Assembly: GCF_002443255.2 (NCBI RefSeq)
Contig: NW_019211455.1
Span: forward strand, 10,944,503 to 11,008,502
Reading direction: 5' to 3'
DNA: 64,000 bases
DNA from: Varroa destructor
Taxonomy: Eukaryota > Arthropoda > Arachnida > Mesostigmata > Varroidae
Shown: positions 54,341-64,000 of the stretch, piece after piece
How positions within the stretch are numbered: position 1 is the first letter of the stretch
Layout: every line of letters begins with the position of its first letter
Notes under the pieces: model-generated
Databases searched by the model: none
Seen by the model: the letters and a program-made list of their open reading frames with translations, nothing else
Told to the model about the DNA's origin: nothing
Translations under genes and position numbers: made by a program

Positions 54341-55036
54341 ACATACGTACCCCTACGTCGTATCCTTGCGCCTTGGAACTCAGCACGTTCCTTGACTAGT
54401 AATCCCGCCGTTCTTCACATCCCTTAACCATCGTTACCCACGCTTCTGCTCAACCATTAACTTAGAATTCGTACGTGAGGGTGGCTACCAACGCAAGCTG
54501 ACTCAGTTTGTTAGCCTCGTTTCAGGTTCGCTTCTGAACTGGGTCTATCTGAGCAAAGTCGTAAGGGGGAGAAAAGAACAAGTCGAAAAGAGGGATGAGC
54601 GTCGTTGAAAATAGCCTCGTCAGTGGCCTATCCTATGTTCTAATAGTTCGAATCACGCGTACCGCCCGTTTTATGTAATTGAAGGATGGGTACTCGGCGT
54701 TCAGTTTGGGCGGCTGGGTTATTTCGACAGGTACTTTACCTGCCGCAAAAAAGCAAGAATTAATATTTTCGTCGCCTGTATCAGGGGCAAATAATTCACT
54801 GAAATAGCAACGAGGCCACCTTTGGACGTTTGTCCTTCATCTCGAAAGCACACAAAGCTAGAGGCGACCGTTGCGGTAATCAGTTCAATTTTAAGCCAGT
54901 ATATGCAATGTAAATGTTGGAGACCGCATAAGAGCTCTAATATCATCCCAAAAGATATAGGTTGGATTTTATGGCTAGAGATATCCTAAAGCGTAAAACA
55001 AGCCATGAGACCATTTTGCAGGAATGATAATAGCGA

Positions 55037-55038
<2 letters not shown>

Positions 55039-55088
<50 letters not shown>
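55039..55088. repeat. (AT)25 microsatellite
   Basis: An uninterrupted 50-base AT repeat is followed closely by a T run. A perfect Pol III A-box match lies about 55 bp downstream. Confidence 0.97.
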
Positions 55089-55092
<4 letters not shown>

Positions 55093-55136
55093 TTTTTGTG
55101 TACACAGGTTTACGCCATGAATTGTTTCAAAAGAAA

Positions 55137-55185
55137 CGCGGATAGCCTAGTGGTAATCACAAAACTACAGGAGTTCGCTTCTTTC
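55137..55185 (+). mobile_element. Weak tRNA-like remnant
   Basis: TAGCCTAGTGG (55143-55153) matches the A-box consensus exactly. A degenerate B box (AGTTCGCTTC) follows too closely for a normal tRNA. It may be the head of a decayed SINE or a chance match. Confidence 0.25.
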
Positions 55186-55339
55186 TGAAAATGATACCCT
55201 GTTGTTACATAATTAGGTTCGTCCTACAACAATGACATAGGCATAGTGGGGTGCGGGCCAGCATAGCCGTGTGGGCACGTCCCCACAACCGTCTCCTATG
55301 TAATCGAGAGGCATCTCTTAGGGCCACTTAGGACGGCGT

Positions 55340-56340
55340 GTCACCTCGTTTTTTGTCTGCCTTTTGTATGTTTTCCGTTGATTGAGAAAGGCGCAGCAGA
55401 AGCCACAGCGTCGGTTACAGCACCGCTATGCGTTCTATAGTCATTGACGAGGATGGAAGCTCGTGTGCGTGATGGAGTTTGATCTGAGACTCTTGGAGAT
55501 GCGACAGCGGCGGCGCGCGCTATGCTCCAGCCTGCAATATCTAACACAATATATATACGCGCGTATATATACGGTGATTCCCTCTTTCCCCTTGAACCAA
55601 CGCATTCCAGTCCACCATGCGTTCTCTGGCCGAGAAGGGGAAGCCGAACGGGGCTTTGAAGTATTAGTAGTTGAGGTTGCGTTTGTATCGTATGTGCAGG
55701 CAATAGACCCATCAACCGACACAAAGCACAACTGGATTGGCCTGCGGACCAGCTTATAGTCGCCGTGTGCAGGGCACACGGCCGCGACACTTCTCCATCA
55801 TCAGCATCGTTACCGTCACAACCATTGATATAGTCAGCCAGGCAGTCTTTCGTTGTCCGCGAATAATCGGGGCATAGAAATGCAGATGATGCAATCGAAG
55901 AAGAAGATGGCTGCGGCAGTGCCTGAATGAAGGCGCTCGTCCGCCAGCGCCCCATCGAGCGAGCATCATACAGAAGCCGACAGCAAACGAGTACTCAAGT
56001 GCCGCTTGCTCGTTCGCTGTATGGCAGTGATGCCAGCTGCGAACCATCTGACTGCTGCAGACCCCTCTCTATCTTTGTGTCTTTTTGTCCTCGTTGACGT
56101 AACCGGCCCCAGAACCCTCGCCCCTCAACGTATGGGTCGTTCTACTAAGTTCGCCTGCTGCTGCAGCCGTGGCTGGATAACCAGATCTGCGCGGAGTTGG
56201 CGGTGGCGCGATTATTCGCTCAAAATATTCGGCCAGGTCTGCGAGCTGTCGGAACAGTCTTACGATGAGGAATCGCTGCAAGTGCGAGGAGGGAGGGGGT
56301 TACTTCAACTCGGAAAGTCACTCGCCCATTAGCCGACCAC
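55340..56340. other. GC-rich patch in Dbx intron 1
   Basis: This is a GC-richer kilobase with long overlapping frames on both strands (204 codons minus at 55341-55955; about 100 plus). The translations have no known domain and no consistent splice sites. It includes the perfect palindrome at 55550-55571. It may be regulatory or an unseen transcript; I cannot assign a gene. Confidence 0.35.
55550..55571. repeat. Perfect 22-bp palindrome
   Basis: TATATATACGC is followed directly by its reverse complement GCGTATATATA, with no loop. The centre is CGCG. The AT-alternating arms suggest a microsatellite-like origin. Confidence 0.85.
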
Positions 56341-58120
56341 CGCACGGCGTACTATGCTGCGGCGCCCGCATAGCATTTACTAGACCCCTGCGATTGCCCC
56401 ACTACCTCCGTTCTAGAATACTGACTACCGACTAAGGTGAAGTGACTTGAGGTGAAGTAAGTTGAGCTGATGCAAGCGCAGCCCCGAGGAGTGGGGATGG
56501 GAACAAGACGACAGGCCGGGCAGCTGGGTACATTGATAGGTAACTAGGTAGGGAGGTAGAGCGAAACAACGCTGCCGTTCATCGACCGGTTCGTCGCGAC
56601 GAATTAGTTGTACCCCATAGCCAGCAGACCTAGTCATGCCTGCAGTGGCTTAAGGCTCACAGATGTTACCACATAGGAAGACACACATACACACACGATG
56701 GTACAGTACATCTGTGCCTAACACTACCCAGCGTATATTTCGCTGTGAGGGTCGCATATGTGTCAGTTCCACGTGACGTCTTCAACGAGGCAATGCGCAT
56801 AACCGCATTGAAGCCGAAAAGCTCCGCGTGCCTTTTCTCTCTCCTCTCAGATGAACCCGTGAACAGGGGTATCTAGTGACGAGTTATGAATCGAATTGCT
56901 CGAAGACAGTTTATAATACCACGGCGATTTTAATCAGATCACAATGGTAAACGCGTAGGCAGACTGTGGCACGCAGACAGTTTAGTCAAACTGTCACCAT
57001 TCGTGACCGAAACGTTTCGATCTTCTGTTAATTTCTCTTAATAATGATGTTACTTGATGTCTCTCCGTCGCTGGCCCTTTCGTTGCGGTTGCCGCTGGTA
57101 AAACGGGGCTATCTTCTATCCAACGAGCAAAGTAACTTAGCTATCTACAACATCAAAAATATAGTCGACATAAATTTAGCGGAATCTAGCGGAAGACCAT
57201 AAAAATTTTCGTCGTCAGCACAAGGGCGCGCTGACGACTTTTTCGCCCCATGTACTGCGCCTGAAGAGGGCGTCTTATATTTGACGAGTAGTTTTTTTAC
57301 GAAAGGCTCACCTGACGCGTAGAAGCACATCGCTGGCCCGGCGTTAAGCAGTAGCAGACGTGGTAGGTCGCATTGGGTTCTTAAAGGCGCGGCAGTGAGG
57401 GCGGATCATGTACTGTTTTCGGGTCGACTGACTAGCAGAAAAAATCATCAGAAGCCAATTTGTAATGCTACCATCATGCGTAAAGTTACCTATTCTGTAT
57501 GTGTGTCTAGTAAATAGACAAGAGTGCAGTTACAAATTTCTAGATAGACAACGAATAGTTTAGGTTTAAGCAGTACTTCCTTCAACTAGAGGCCTGCTTT
57601 ATTTTCAGATCAGATGCCTACTTTTCTTTAAACTGGAAAATGAAATGAAGCATAAATTTATGACGTTTCGATTTCACATAACAATAGACTAGCTTTTGAT
57701 TTTGTATTATTTTTATACGTTGCGTTTCAACATGGCGTAATAGTACAGTTTGTACCTCAATTAATTTACATAGCATTGCTTCAAGTAACTGTATAAGTAA
57801 TAAATAAGCTGGATAAAATACAATTTTAGGTAATTTTTCATTTTTTCTATTGTCTAGACATTAAGCGGACAGTCAGAGCATCAATACGCTCTTTTCCTGA
57901 CCTAAACTAGTTATCATGCATCTCCCAAGAATGGTAAGCAGACGCGCTACTCCCGCACCATTTAGCAGACGTAGCTTGACAAATCCAACGGATGTTTTGC
58001 ACCAGATTAACTGTAGAAAAAGCTTTGCCGTCAATTTCAAAATAATATTCAGATATTTTGTCTAGTAGTTCAGTACCACTATTTTTCGATAAGGACGATG
58101 GTGACGGTTGTTATGATTCG

Positions 58121-58143
58121 TTTTTTTTTTTTTTTTTTTTTTT
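58121..58143. repeat. Poly-T run (23 T)
   Basis: Twenty-three T are read directly. It could be the reversed poly-A tail of a decayed retroposon on the minus strand, but I found no flanking duplication. Confidence 0.9.
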
Positions 58144-58799
58144 ACCTAAAAAGCTGTAAAAATACGTTTCTTTGCCAAAAAATAAACTACACAATAATAG
58201 AAAGACCACAGAATTTTTCTTCACTAGATTTATGTAAAAAAAAAGTTACACATTTACCATGTGAACAACAATACGGAAGATTTAGTTAAAAAGTTTCGTC
58301 TCTACATTAGCCTAAGTTAGACATTCAACAAACTTCATAGGAAACAAATATATTTTTGTTTGTCCTAAGTTTCACTTTTAAAAACGCGATAATAAAGCTA
58401 ATGCTATATATCCACTGGCTTCGACCCTGGACCGAACATTGGCAAATTTAACTATTGAATATGAACAATAAGCATTCGAACTAAAGGGTGAACTTAAAAC
58501 CAGACCTACTTAATTTGTACATCTTCGTCGAGTTAGAACACTTCAATAACGGATTTACTTGAATAAATATAGCCAATTTCCAGATCTTCACTTTTTTTTT
58601 TTAACGCGTCACGTATAGATAACAGTAGAGCTCACTTTTAAAGCGAGCCCAAAGGCCCATATCGACCGTCTACCTATCCTCTGTACAGAATACATATGTA
58701 CAGCTTTTTCTCCTAATTGCCGCCTTTGTCGGCAGTCTTTGCGGGTCGCCTGGCGACTAACCCCTTGAAAGGGTCCAATACTCAGAACAACAGCGTTTC

Positions 58800-59330
58800 G
58801 AATATCCCGCGCAACCGTGTTGCCCCTCACCCTTTATATTCCCCTTCCCCTACCGCGGGCGCATAGCACAACAGCCGCAGAATTAAGTACACAAAACCAA
58901 AGTATCAGGCCAAAAGCGACGTGGCGTGTTGCCGGACTGTCATTTAAGAGAGGAAGCTCAGAACAAGTACAGAACTATTTATGGGATCGCGGCATGGGGC
59001 TCCCAGACAGAGGAGCGCGCGGTACCATTTGTGTCGTATTTCTCGCCAGCGGAGCCGTTCAGCCAGCGAGAGTGGAGCGAAGCTGCCGGTTCCATGAGCC
59101 GTATTAGTCGCCGTGGTCGCAGTAACCACCACTACGACCGCGGTTAGGCAGCCGACTAAGGCAGACCTGCAAGTGACAGTTCGGAAGAGGTTAATGGGCC
59201 CCTCAACCACCGCAAAAATAAACTCGCATCAGCTTCTCTCTGGGGTGCATTGCGCTGTCAGCTTCGCTTAGACCTCTGCCGGCCCCTGCTCCGAAGCAGG
59301 AAATGGACACTTCTCTAGGCACATCTCCCC
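58800..59330. other. GC-rich patch in Dbx intron 1
   Basis: This is a short GC-richer stretch with overlapping frames on both strands (up to 96 codons plus and 88 minus) and no recognised domain. Confidence 0.3.
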
Positions 59331-62114
59331 TCTTTACTTCTTTTTCTATCTCAGCTTTTATCGTTCTTGTGTCCTAGCTTTCGCATAGACTTTTTTTGCT
59401 CCCTTTCTCGCTTCCATTTTGTCCTTGTTGGGCTGTAACCCGCTTGTTTCTGAGCCTCTCAGAGTGTCCCAGTGCTGTGACCATGCTCCTGTTTTACCCA
59501 TGGTCGTCTCAACATTTAGCCCATTTCTACTTGCTTTTGTTCTAAATCGTTTTGCGTTGCTGACGACGAAAAAGCAGGCGTTTGAGTAAGGACGAGGCGC
59601 ACTAGTGGGTTAGCAGCACAAGTGGAGAACAGCAGAGCAGCCAAAAGGAAGACTCCCTTTCGGAGTCGTGGCCTCGCGGGGGATTTCTATGCATCCGTAC
59701 CACGCACACGGGACCAATGTGCCGGGAAGCGTCGTCCATTCTCTGTAGGCGATTGTCTACCGAAGTTGCAACAAAACTAAGAATCCCAAGCCCGGGCTAA
59801 GAGAACCGTCCGCCCAACTGGCCGACCGACAAACGAACGAATTTGCATTCACTTCTACCACGAGTTTGTCCAATGAGAAGCTCTGTAAAGCGTAATTGTT
59901 CTAATAGTAGTACGACTAGTGCGTACCTCTGGCGAAATTCTAACACAAGACTTCCTTTCCGCTCTGTCCCCGTCTCCCCACGAAAGTGATGAACAATTCT
60001 AGTTAAGCTGTAGTAATGTTGGTTGGGATCGAGCAAAAACAACAAGGCCGTGAGATTGCATTAAGGTTTGCCAGGGCTTATCTTTAAAGAGCGGACGGTT
60101 TTGATTTTGTGCATTTGCATCCAAAAAGTATTCAGGCTCTGCTTGTACGTGCGAGTCGTACAAGCCCAGCCGATGGAAAAAAGGGAACCCACTTCTTTTG
60201 CTGGGATACATGCGAGTGATTTCGCGGTAGTTAGTTGCTCTTACCACATGGCTAAGAGAATGGCAACAATCGTTTTACAAACAGCTGAAATAGGACAATC
60301 AGGTGCTAACCAACGATCGACGTCGACGGTTGCGGATATAAAGATTTTTTAAATCCGCATTTCATTCTCACATCCATTGTTCGTTGGTACGGTTTTCTCC
60401 CCTTTCTTCTAGGACAGAGCTTCTTGGTGGCGTCTGATTTACCAACAGTGGCTGAAACGAACACAGCCTCACCCCTAAGGCCAATCTAGGCCACTAGATA
60501 ATACAAATTTGCAACTATCGCTTCTGAGCTTCATCGTGTCGTACTTCCTGTTTGCTGTCCGTCGATCTATTCGAACGTTGAAACGCGTCCACATTTAGGA
60601 GTGAAAGATAGGTCAGCTAGCACGGAACCTTTAAGCACATTTTTATCATATCGTATTTGAAATCGGTGACAGATTTCGATAGATTGGGGGTTTTCGGAGG
60701 CCTTAACGACTGTGCGCCATTGCTGTCTAAAGCAGCATCCCAAGGTATACTGCAGATTAAACTGCTGAACATATTTAAAATTTAAGTAAACGCGGAAGAT
60801 TTACATATTTAAATTGACACCTAAACAAATTAGGTATGATGATCAGACAGTCACCATATGTTTAATTTTAATTCAAAAGGGTAGCTCGTATATGTTGCTT
60901 GTGAACGTACTAACTATTGAACGAACGGGTATCTTAACGCCGTTATTGAATCTCCATTTGATCTTGCCACAGTGATGTTAGTATCGTACTTCTAAAATCG
61001 AAATATAATTCATATCCCGCACCGAAGGTGGCCACAAAAAAGTGATACATACCCCTTCAGTAACGTCAGTATCATCGCCTGCGTGATTATCTATCTATAG
61101 GGTTTTGTAACTTCCTTGCTTTCGGGTTGTCATGTTCTGGGTATGTTCAGTGACGCGTCACTCGGGGTCTGGCTCTCGAATTTTCCATCCGGCTCGGTCT
61201 GCAGAAACAAGCATACACTGAGATTGAGAAAGCGGGAGCCCGTATCGAATATTGTGGTTGTCAATATGGCTCCGCGCGGAAAGTCGGAGGTTTTGGGATA
61301 CTGGTGGGTTTTGGTATTATCGAAAAGTAATTGAGCTCATCGTTTGCTCGTTGCCTGCCATCGCTGCGCCGCAGCGACCACAAATGCGGCCACGACTACC
61401 CCAGAGGAGTTGGACTCTGCCTGCAGCAGAACCAACGCAGTTTGTAGGCGATATTGCCTGCTCCATCCTCCGGCCGCTCATTCATATCGCGTTTATTCGC
61501 CTCTTCCCTGTTCGTCGCAGCTTTTATTTTCGCCCTATTCCGCGCCCCCTTAGCCCCCCCAGGATACCAGACTTCAGAAACAAACAGCTAAAGAAGCCGC
61601 CAGTTGGCCCCCGACTGTGGAAGTCCCACTCCAGCCCATTGGAACTACTTGTTTTACTTCAAATTTTAGCCAAAAAAAGCCCGAAGGTGCGTTCAGCCAG
61701 AAAATACTATTACGCCATGTTGGCGTATTCGCTCAGTGGAAAAAAAAAGTCAACGATTGACCTACTATCGCATGTTTAGGATATGTGCACCGGCATAAAC
61801 GCATTGCTAATGCACAGTTTTGTCTATAAGAAAAAACTAAGCATGAGACACGACTAGTGGATCTATTAGATGTAGGCATGCAAACGATCTTTGTTGTACT
61901 TACATGTTATTCTCAAGCTGGAAGAAGCTTCTTACCAGCACATGTCGCTCAGGCTTGATTGTCAAACGCCGTTCTTTAATATAGCAGAAAGTTACAAATG
62001 TACCTGGAGAGTTTCCTCATTGAACATAATAACGTAACAGATATTTCTAATATTATTTCATACTTTTCCCGTCAGCCCACTAATGAAAGATCGCATTACG
62101 TTTTGCGTTTCCAG

Positions 62115-62201
62115 AAGTGAGTCTGGATAGTTTGTACTATTTGAATATGATGCAAGGAGCTGCGTCCGGTACAGGACTTGCAAGTCCTGCAACACAACCT
62201 G
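62115..62201 (+). CDS. Dbx: Dbx, coding exon 2 (linker)
   Basis: This 87-base exon encodes residues 185-213 (EVSLDSLYYLNMMQGAAS... ending ATQP). It lies between the second eh1-like motif and the homeodomain exon. The acceptor is CGTTTCCAG before 62115 and the donor is GTAAGT from 62202. It enters and leaves in phase 1, matching exons 1 and 3, which is the main support for it. It has no domain; the Ser/Gly/Ala/Thr composition suggests a flexible linker. It is too short to be found as a free-standing frame. Skipping it would keep the frame, so an isoform without it is possible. Confidence 0.85.
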
Positions 62202-62855
62202 GTAAGTAAAACATCAGAGTCATACACTTTTCTGCTGCTAATAGTCAGCTTCTGCTGAAATAGTGATCAGTTGTGGTCAGTTTTTCGTATTGACTCTCTA
62301 CTCGACCTCGCCGCGTACTTCATATCATTTAAGCAGCGCCATGTGAAGGAGAACTACTTTGAGCTAATCATTTTCCTTATTTGATTAGGTTCTGCATGAT
62401 AATAACTGAAAAGGATTTTATATAACTATTCGTAAGTTGCTATTGTGATAACTAAATTTCTGTTACTCCGATGGGACAAAGCTCCGAGAACATTGCTTTG
62501 TTCCTCAGGCTCGACATTTTGATAAAGATAAAAGTAAACTATGTAAGATAAATAATGCAGCCCGTATCACGCAGGACCTTTGTTGGTAAATTAGTGTATC
62601 TGTCATAATGGATCATGTCTACTTTCGTGTCGGGTATCTATGATTATCATTACACTCCTGTCAATATTTATGTAGTTCAGGTACTATGTACATACAGTCT
62701 ACGTAATAACCGGTACGGGTAATAAACAAGAACACTACAGCGGTCTCTCCAGGTGAGAAATGATAAGTAGGACGCCTAGAGGTCCACAAAGAAAAGCAAC
62801 TCTCAGTTCGTATCTGTGTTTCTGGTAGTTGTTCACCCCTTTGCAATGAACACAG
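62202..62855 (+). other. Dbx: Dbx intron 2 (654 bp)
   Basis: It begins GTAAGT and ends AACACAG after a pyrimidine-rich stretch. A second in-phase acceptor (CTGGTAG ending at 62828) would add nine residues (VVHPFAMNT). The join at 62856 gives PGSFSW, which fits the PGTFSW that I recall in vertebrate Dbx1, so it is preferred. Confidence 0.85.
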
Positions 62856-63028
62856 GCTCGTTCTCGTGGACGGCTGCCCGTGGTAAGCCACGTAGGGGCA
62901 TGATGCGGAGAGCAGTATTCTCGGATCAACAACGGCAGGGCCTAGAGAAGAGGTTTCAGATACAGAAGTACATCTCTAAGCCGGACCGGAGGAAGCTTGC
63001 CGAGAAGCTGGGGCTCAAGGATTCACAG
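62856..63028 (+). CDS. Dbx: Dbx, coding exon 3 (first three quarters of the homeodomain)
   Basis: The exon encodes residues 214-271, starting GSFSWTAARGKPRRGM and ending GLKDSQ. The AARGKPRRGM and RRAVFS blocks and the KYISKPDRRKLAEKLGLKDS helix 2 to 3 region are diagnostic of Dbx rather than of other NK-like or Hlx homeobox classes. The homeodomain runs from G228 and is interrupted after its residue 44 (Gln271), a common homeodomain intron position. The donor is CAG then GTACAT, in phase 0. The ATG at 62846 just before the exon lies in the intron and is not a start. Confidence 0.97.
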
Positions 63029-63787
63029 GTACATTTGTAAAGCCGAACCTTTTCTTGCTTTTACCTGCTTATTGATCCGGTTCTCAGCTCTGCTCGCTTT
63101 GATCTGCTGCAGTATATTATATAGTTCATGTAAAGAAGGGTGTGTGGGGCTTCTCTTTTTAGCGTACAGTCGATCTCAGTAATCAGCGGAGCTATGGTGA
63201 CATAATCAGGAACGCGTTACCAGTTACGTATTAATTAGTCTAAATCAAAGGACATGTGAATATAAAGCAAAGTAACAGTCGCGAACGTCCTCTGTATTAA
63301 ACAATATACAAAAAGTCGTGTTTATTCCGTAGCGAAATGAAATAGAAAATTTCCACTGTCAACTAAAGCTTATGGCATGTTTCAACGAGACGATGCTGAC
63401 TGACAAAGTGCGAAGAATAGAGAAACAGGCAATGAACGACTGAATATAGCTCGTCTTTCCGCTGTCTCGGCTGAAGGCCAAGCCCTTGAAAATACTATAC
63501 TTTGAGACAAAATAGGGCTGATGATACAAAGTTATTAAAGCGAATCATGTTTAGTTCGCCTCACCGGGGCAATAAATTATCCGACCATTAAACGCGAACA
63601 GTGAAAGCGGCTTAACTGTTATAAGGTTTCTCGTTCATTATCATTTGCTGTTATTTTTGTGTTAATATTAAGCAACTGTGTTTTCACTCTCTTTGACCCG
63701 ATATTGCTATGGTATCCGTGTATGCAAAATGTAAAAAACTACACACATCATACTGATATAGCCTATAATACTCGTCGGGCTCTTCAG
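63029..63787 (+). other. Dbx: Dbx intron 3 (759 bp)
   Basis: It begins GTACAT and ends CTCTTCAG. It splits the homeodomain between Gln44 and Val45, just before the WFQN recognition-helix core. It contains only short meaningless frames. Confidence 0.93.
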
Positions 63788-63970
63788 GTGAAGATCTGGT
63801 TCCAAAATCGTCGGATGAAGTGGCGCAACTCAAAGGAACGCGAGTTGTTGTCTTCGGGCGGCTCTCGTGAGCAGACATTGCCCACCAAACGAAACCCTAA
63901 CCCGGACCTATCAGATCCAAAACCAGTAAATCCTGTGTGTATCCCACGCTATATTAATAATCGTAGCTAA
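63788..63970 (+). CDS. Dbx: Dbx, coding exon 4 (recognition helix and C-terminus; end uncertain)
   Basis: This exon starts VKIWFQNRRMKWRNSKERE and completes the homeodomain (228-287), with the DNA-contacting Asn51 at residue 278 and Arg53 at 280. ELLSSGGSREQTLPTK and NPNPDLSD follow, a block strongly conserved in Dbx proteins. The frame then runs 15 residues to a TAA at 63968-63970. This tail (PKPVNPVCIPRYINNRS) is unlike the long acidic tail of vertebrate Dbx1. A possible phase-0 donor (CCA then GTAAAT) lies at 63925/63926, so the exon may really end there and continue beyond the window. The start and body are secure; the last 14 residues are not. Confidence 0.9.
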   Translation: MKIWFQNRRMKWRNSKERELLSSGGSREQTLPTKRNPNPDLSDPKPVNPVCIPRYINNRS

Positions 63971-64000
63971 CGACCGCATTTAAAATATTCGTTCTATTTT
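63971..64000 (+). other. Sequence after the apparent Dbx stop
   Basis: These last 30 bases are AT-rich and contain no AATAAA signal. They may be 3' UTR, or intron if the donor at 63926 is used. Confidence 0.4.

Larger units (their letters stand above)
30318..62114 (+). other. Dbx: Dbx intron 1 (about 31.8 kb)
   Basis: The donor GTGAGT at 30318 and the acceptor GTTTCCAG ending at 62114 bound an intron of 31,797 bases. Phase 1 on both sides preserves the frame. It is about half of the window, while introns 2 and 3 are under 0.8 kb. It contains microsatellites, SINE-like remnants and several GC-rich patches. I found no extra exon with matching splice sites and recognisable coding content. Long first introns of developmental regulators often carry enhancers, but none can be identified from sequence alone here. 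Confidence 0.88.

Noticed and set aside
55341..55955. 204-codon minus-strand frame in Dbx intron 1
   Set aside because: It is the longest single frame together with Dbx exon 1, but has no recognisable domain, low-complexity Ser/Ala stretches and competing frames on the same bases. Composition explains it.
61252..61779. 175-codon plus-strand frame in Dbx intron 1
   Set aside because: No domain is recognised, the composition is Pro/Arg-rich, and no splice sites join it in phase to Dbx exons. Another frame overlaps it at 61344-61553.
62816..63040. Homeodomain frame beginning at ATG 62816 or 62846 as a separate gene start
   Set aside because: Those ATGs lie before a good splice acceptor (ending 62855), and the residues before GSFSW are intronic. 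The exon joins in phase to exon 2.
1..64000. CRISPR array, operon or other prokaryotic-type system
   Set aside because: No regularly spaced direct repeats, no long adjacent same-strand frames and no ribosome-binding-site pattern were seen. The window is clearly eukaryotic.

Overview
The window is eukaryotic nuclear DNA, most likely from an arthropod. It has one spliced gene with a very large intron, many microsatellites, retroposon-like remnants and no bacterial gene organisation. A chelicerate such as a parasitiform mite is my best guess, but that is inference from overall composition and gene structure, not from any diagnostic sequence. A run of 25 Ns (5450-5474) is an assembly gap.

The only gene I can identify with confidence is a Dbx-family homeobox gene on the plus strand. 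Its four coding exons (29765-30317, 62115-62201, 62856-63028, 63788-63970) join with compatible splice phases into an open frame of 331 codons. The protein has a Gln-rich N-terminus, two eh1-like repressor motifs, a short linker exon, a complete Dbx-type homeodomain split between residues 44 and 45, and the conserved Dbx block after the homeodomain. The acidic C-terminal tail of vertebrate Dbx proteins is absent, so a further exon may lie beyond the window. Intron 1 is about 31.8 kb, half of the window.

Region by region: 1-29.7 kb is upstream intergenic DNA. It holds seven long G or C homopolymers, a retroposed insertion with 15-bp target-site duplications (5231-5429), a frameshifted coding-like fragment (7550-7902), strong hairpins (3402-3447, 17493-17538, 27361-27409) and GC-rich patches (10.96-11.76, 17.05-18.27, 27.64-28.85 kb). 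The last patch lies just upstream of Dbx and is the best promoter candidate. 30.3-62.1 kb is intron 1. It contains tRNA-like SINE remnants (31.40, 38.70 and possibly 55.14 kb), long AT and AC microsatellites and several GC-rich patches, but no exon I can defend. 62.1-64.0 kb holds exons 2-4.

I found no CRISPR array, functional tRNA or rRNA gene, intact transposase or reverse transcriptase, and no evidence for a new multi-gene system. The interest lies in the Dbx gene's architecture, its huge intron and the repeat structures.
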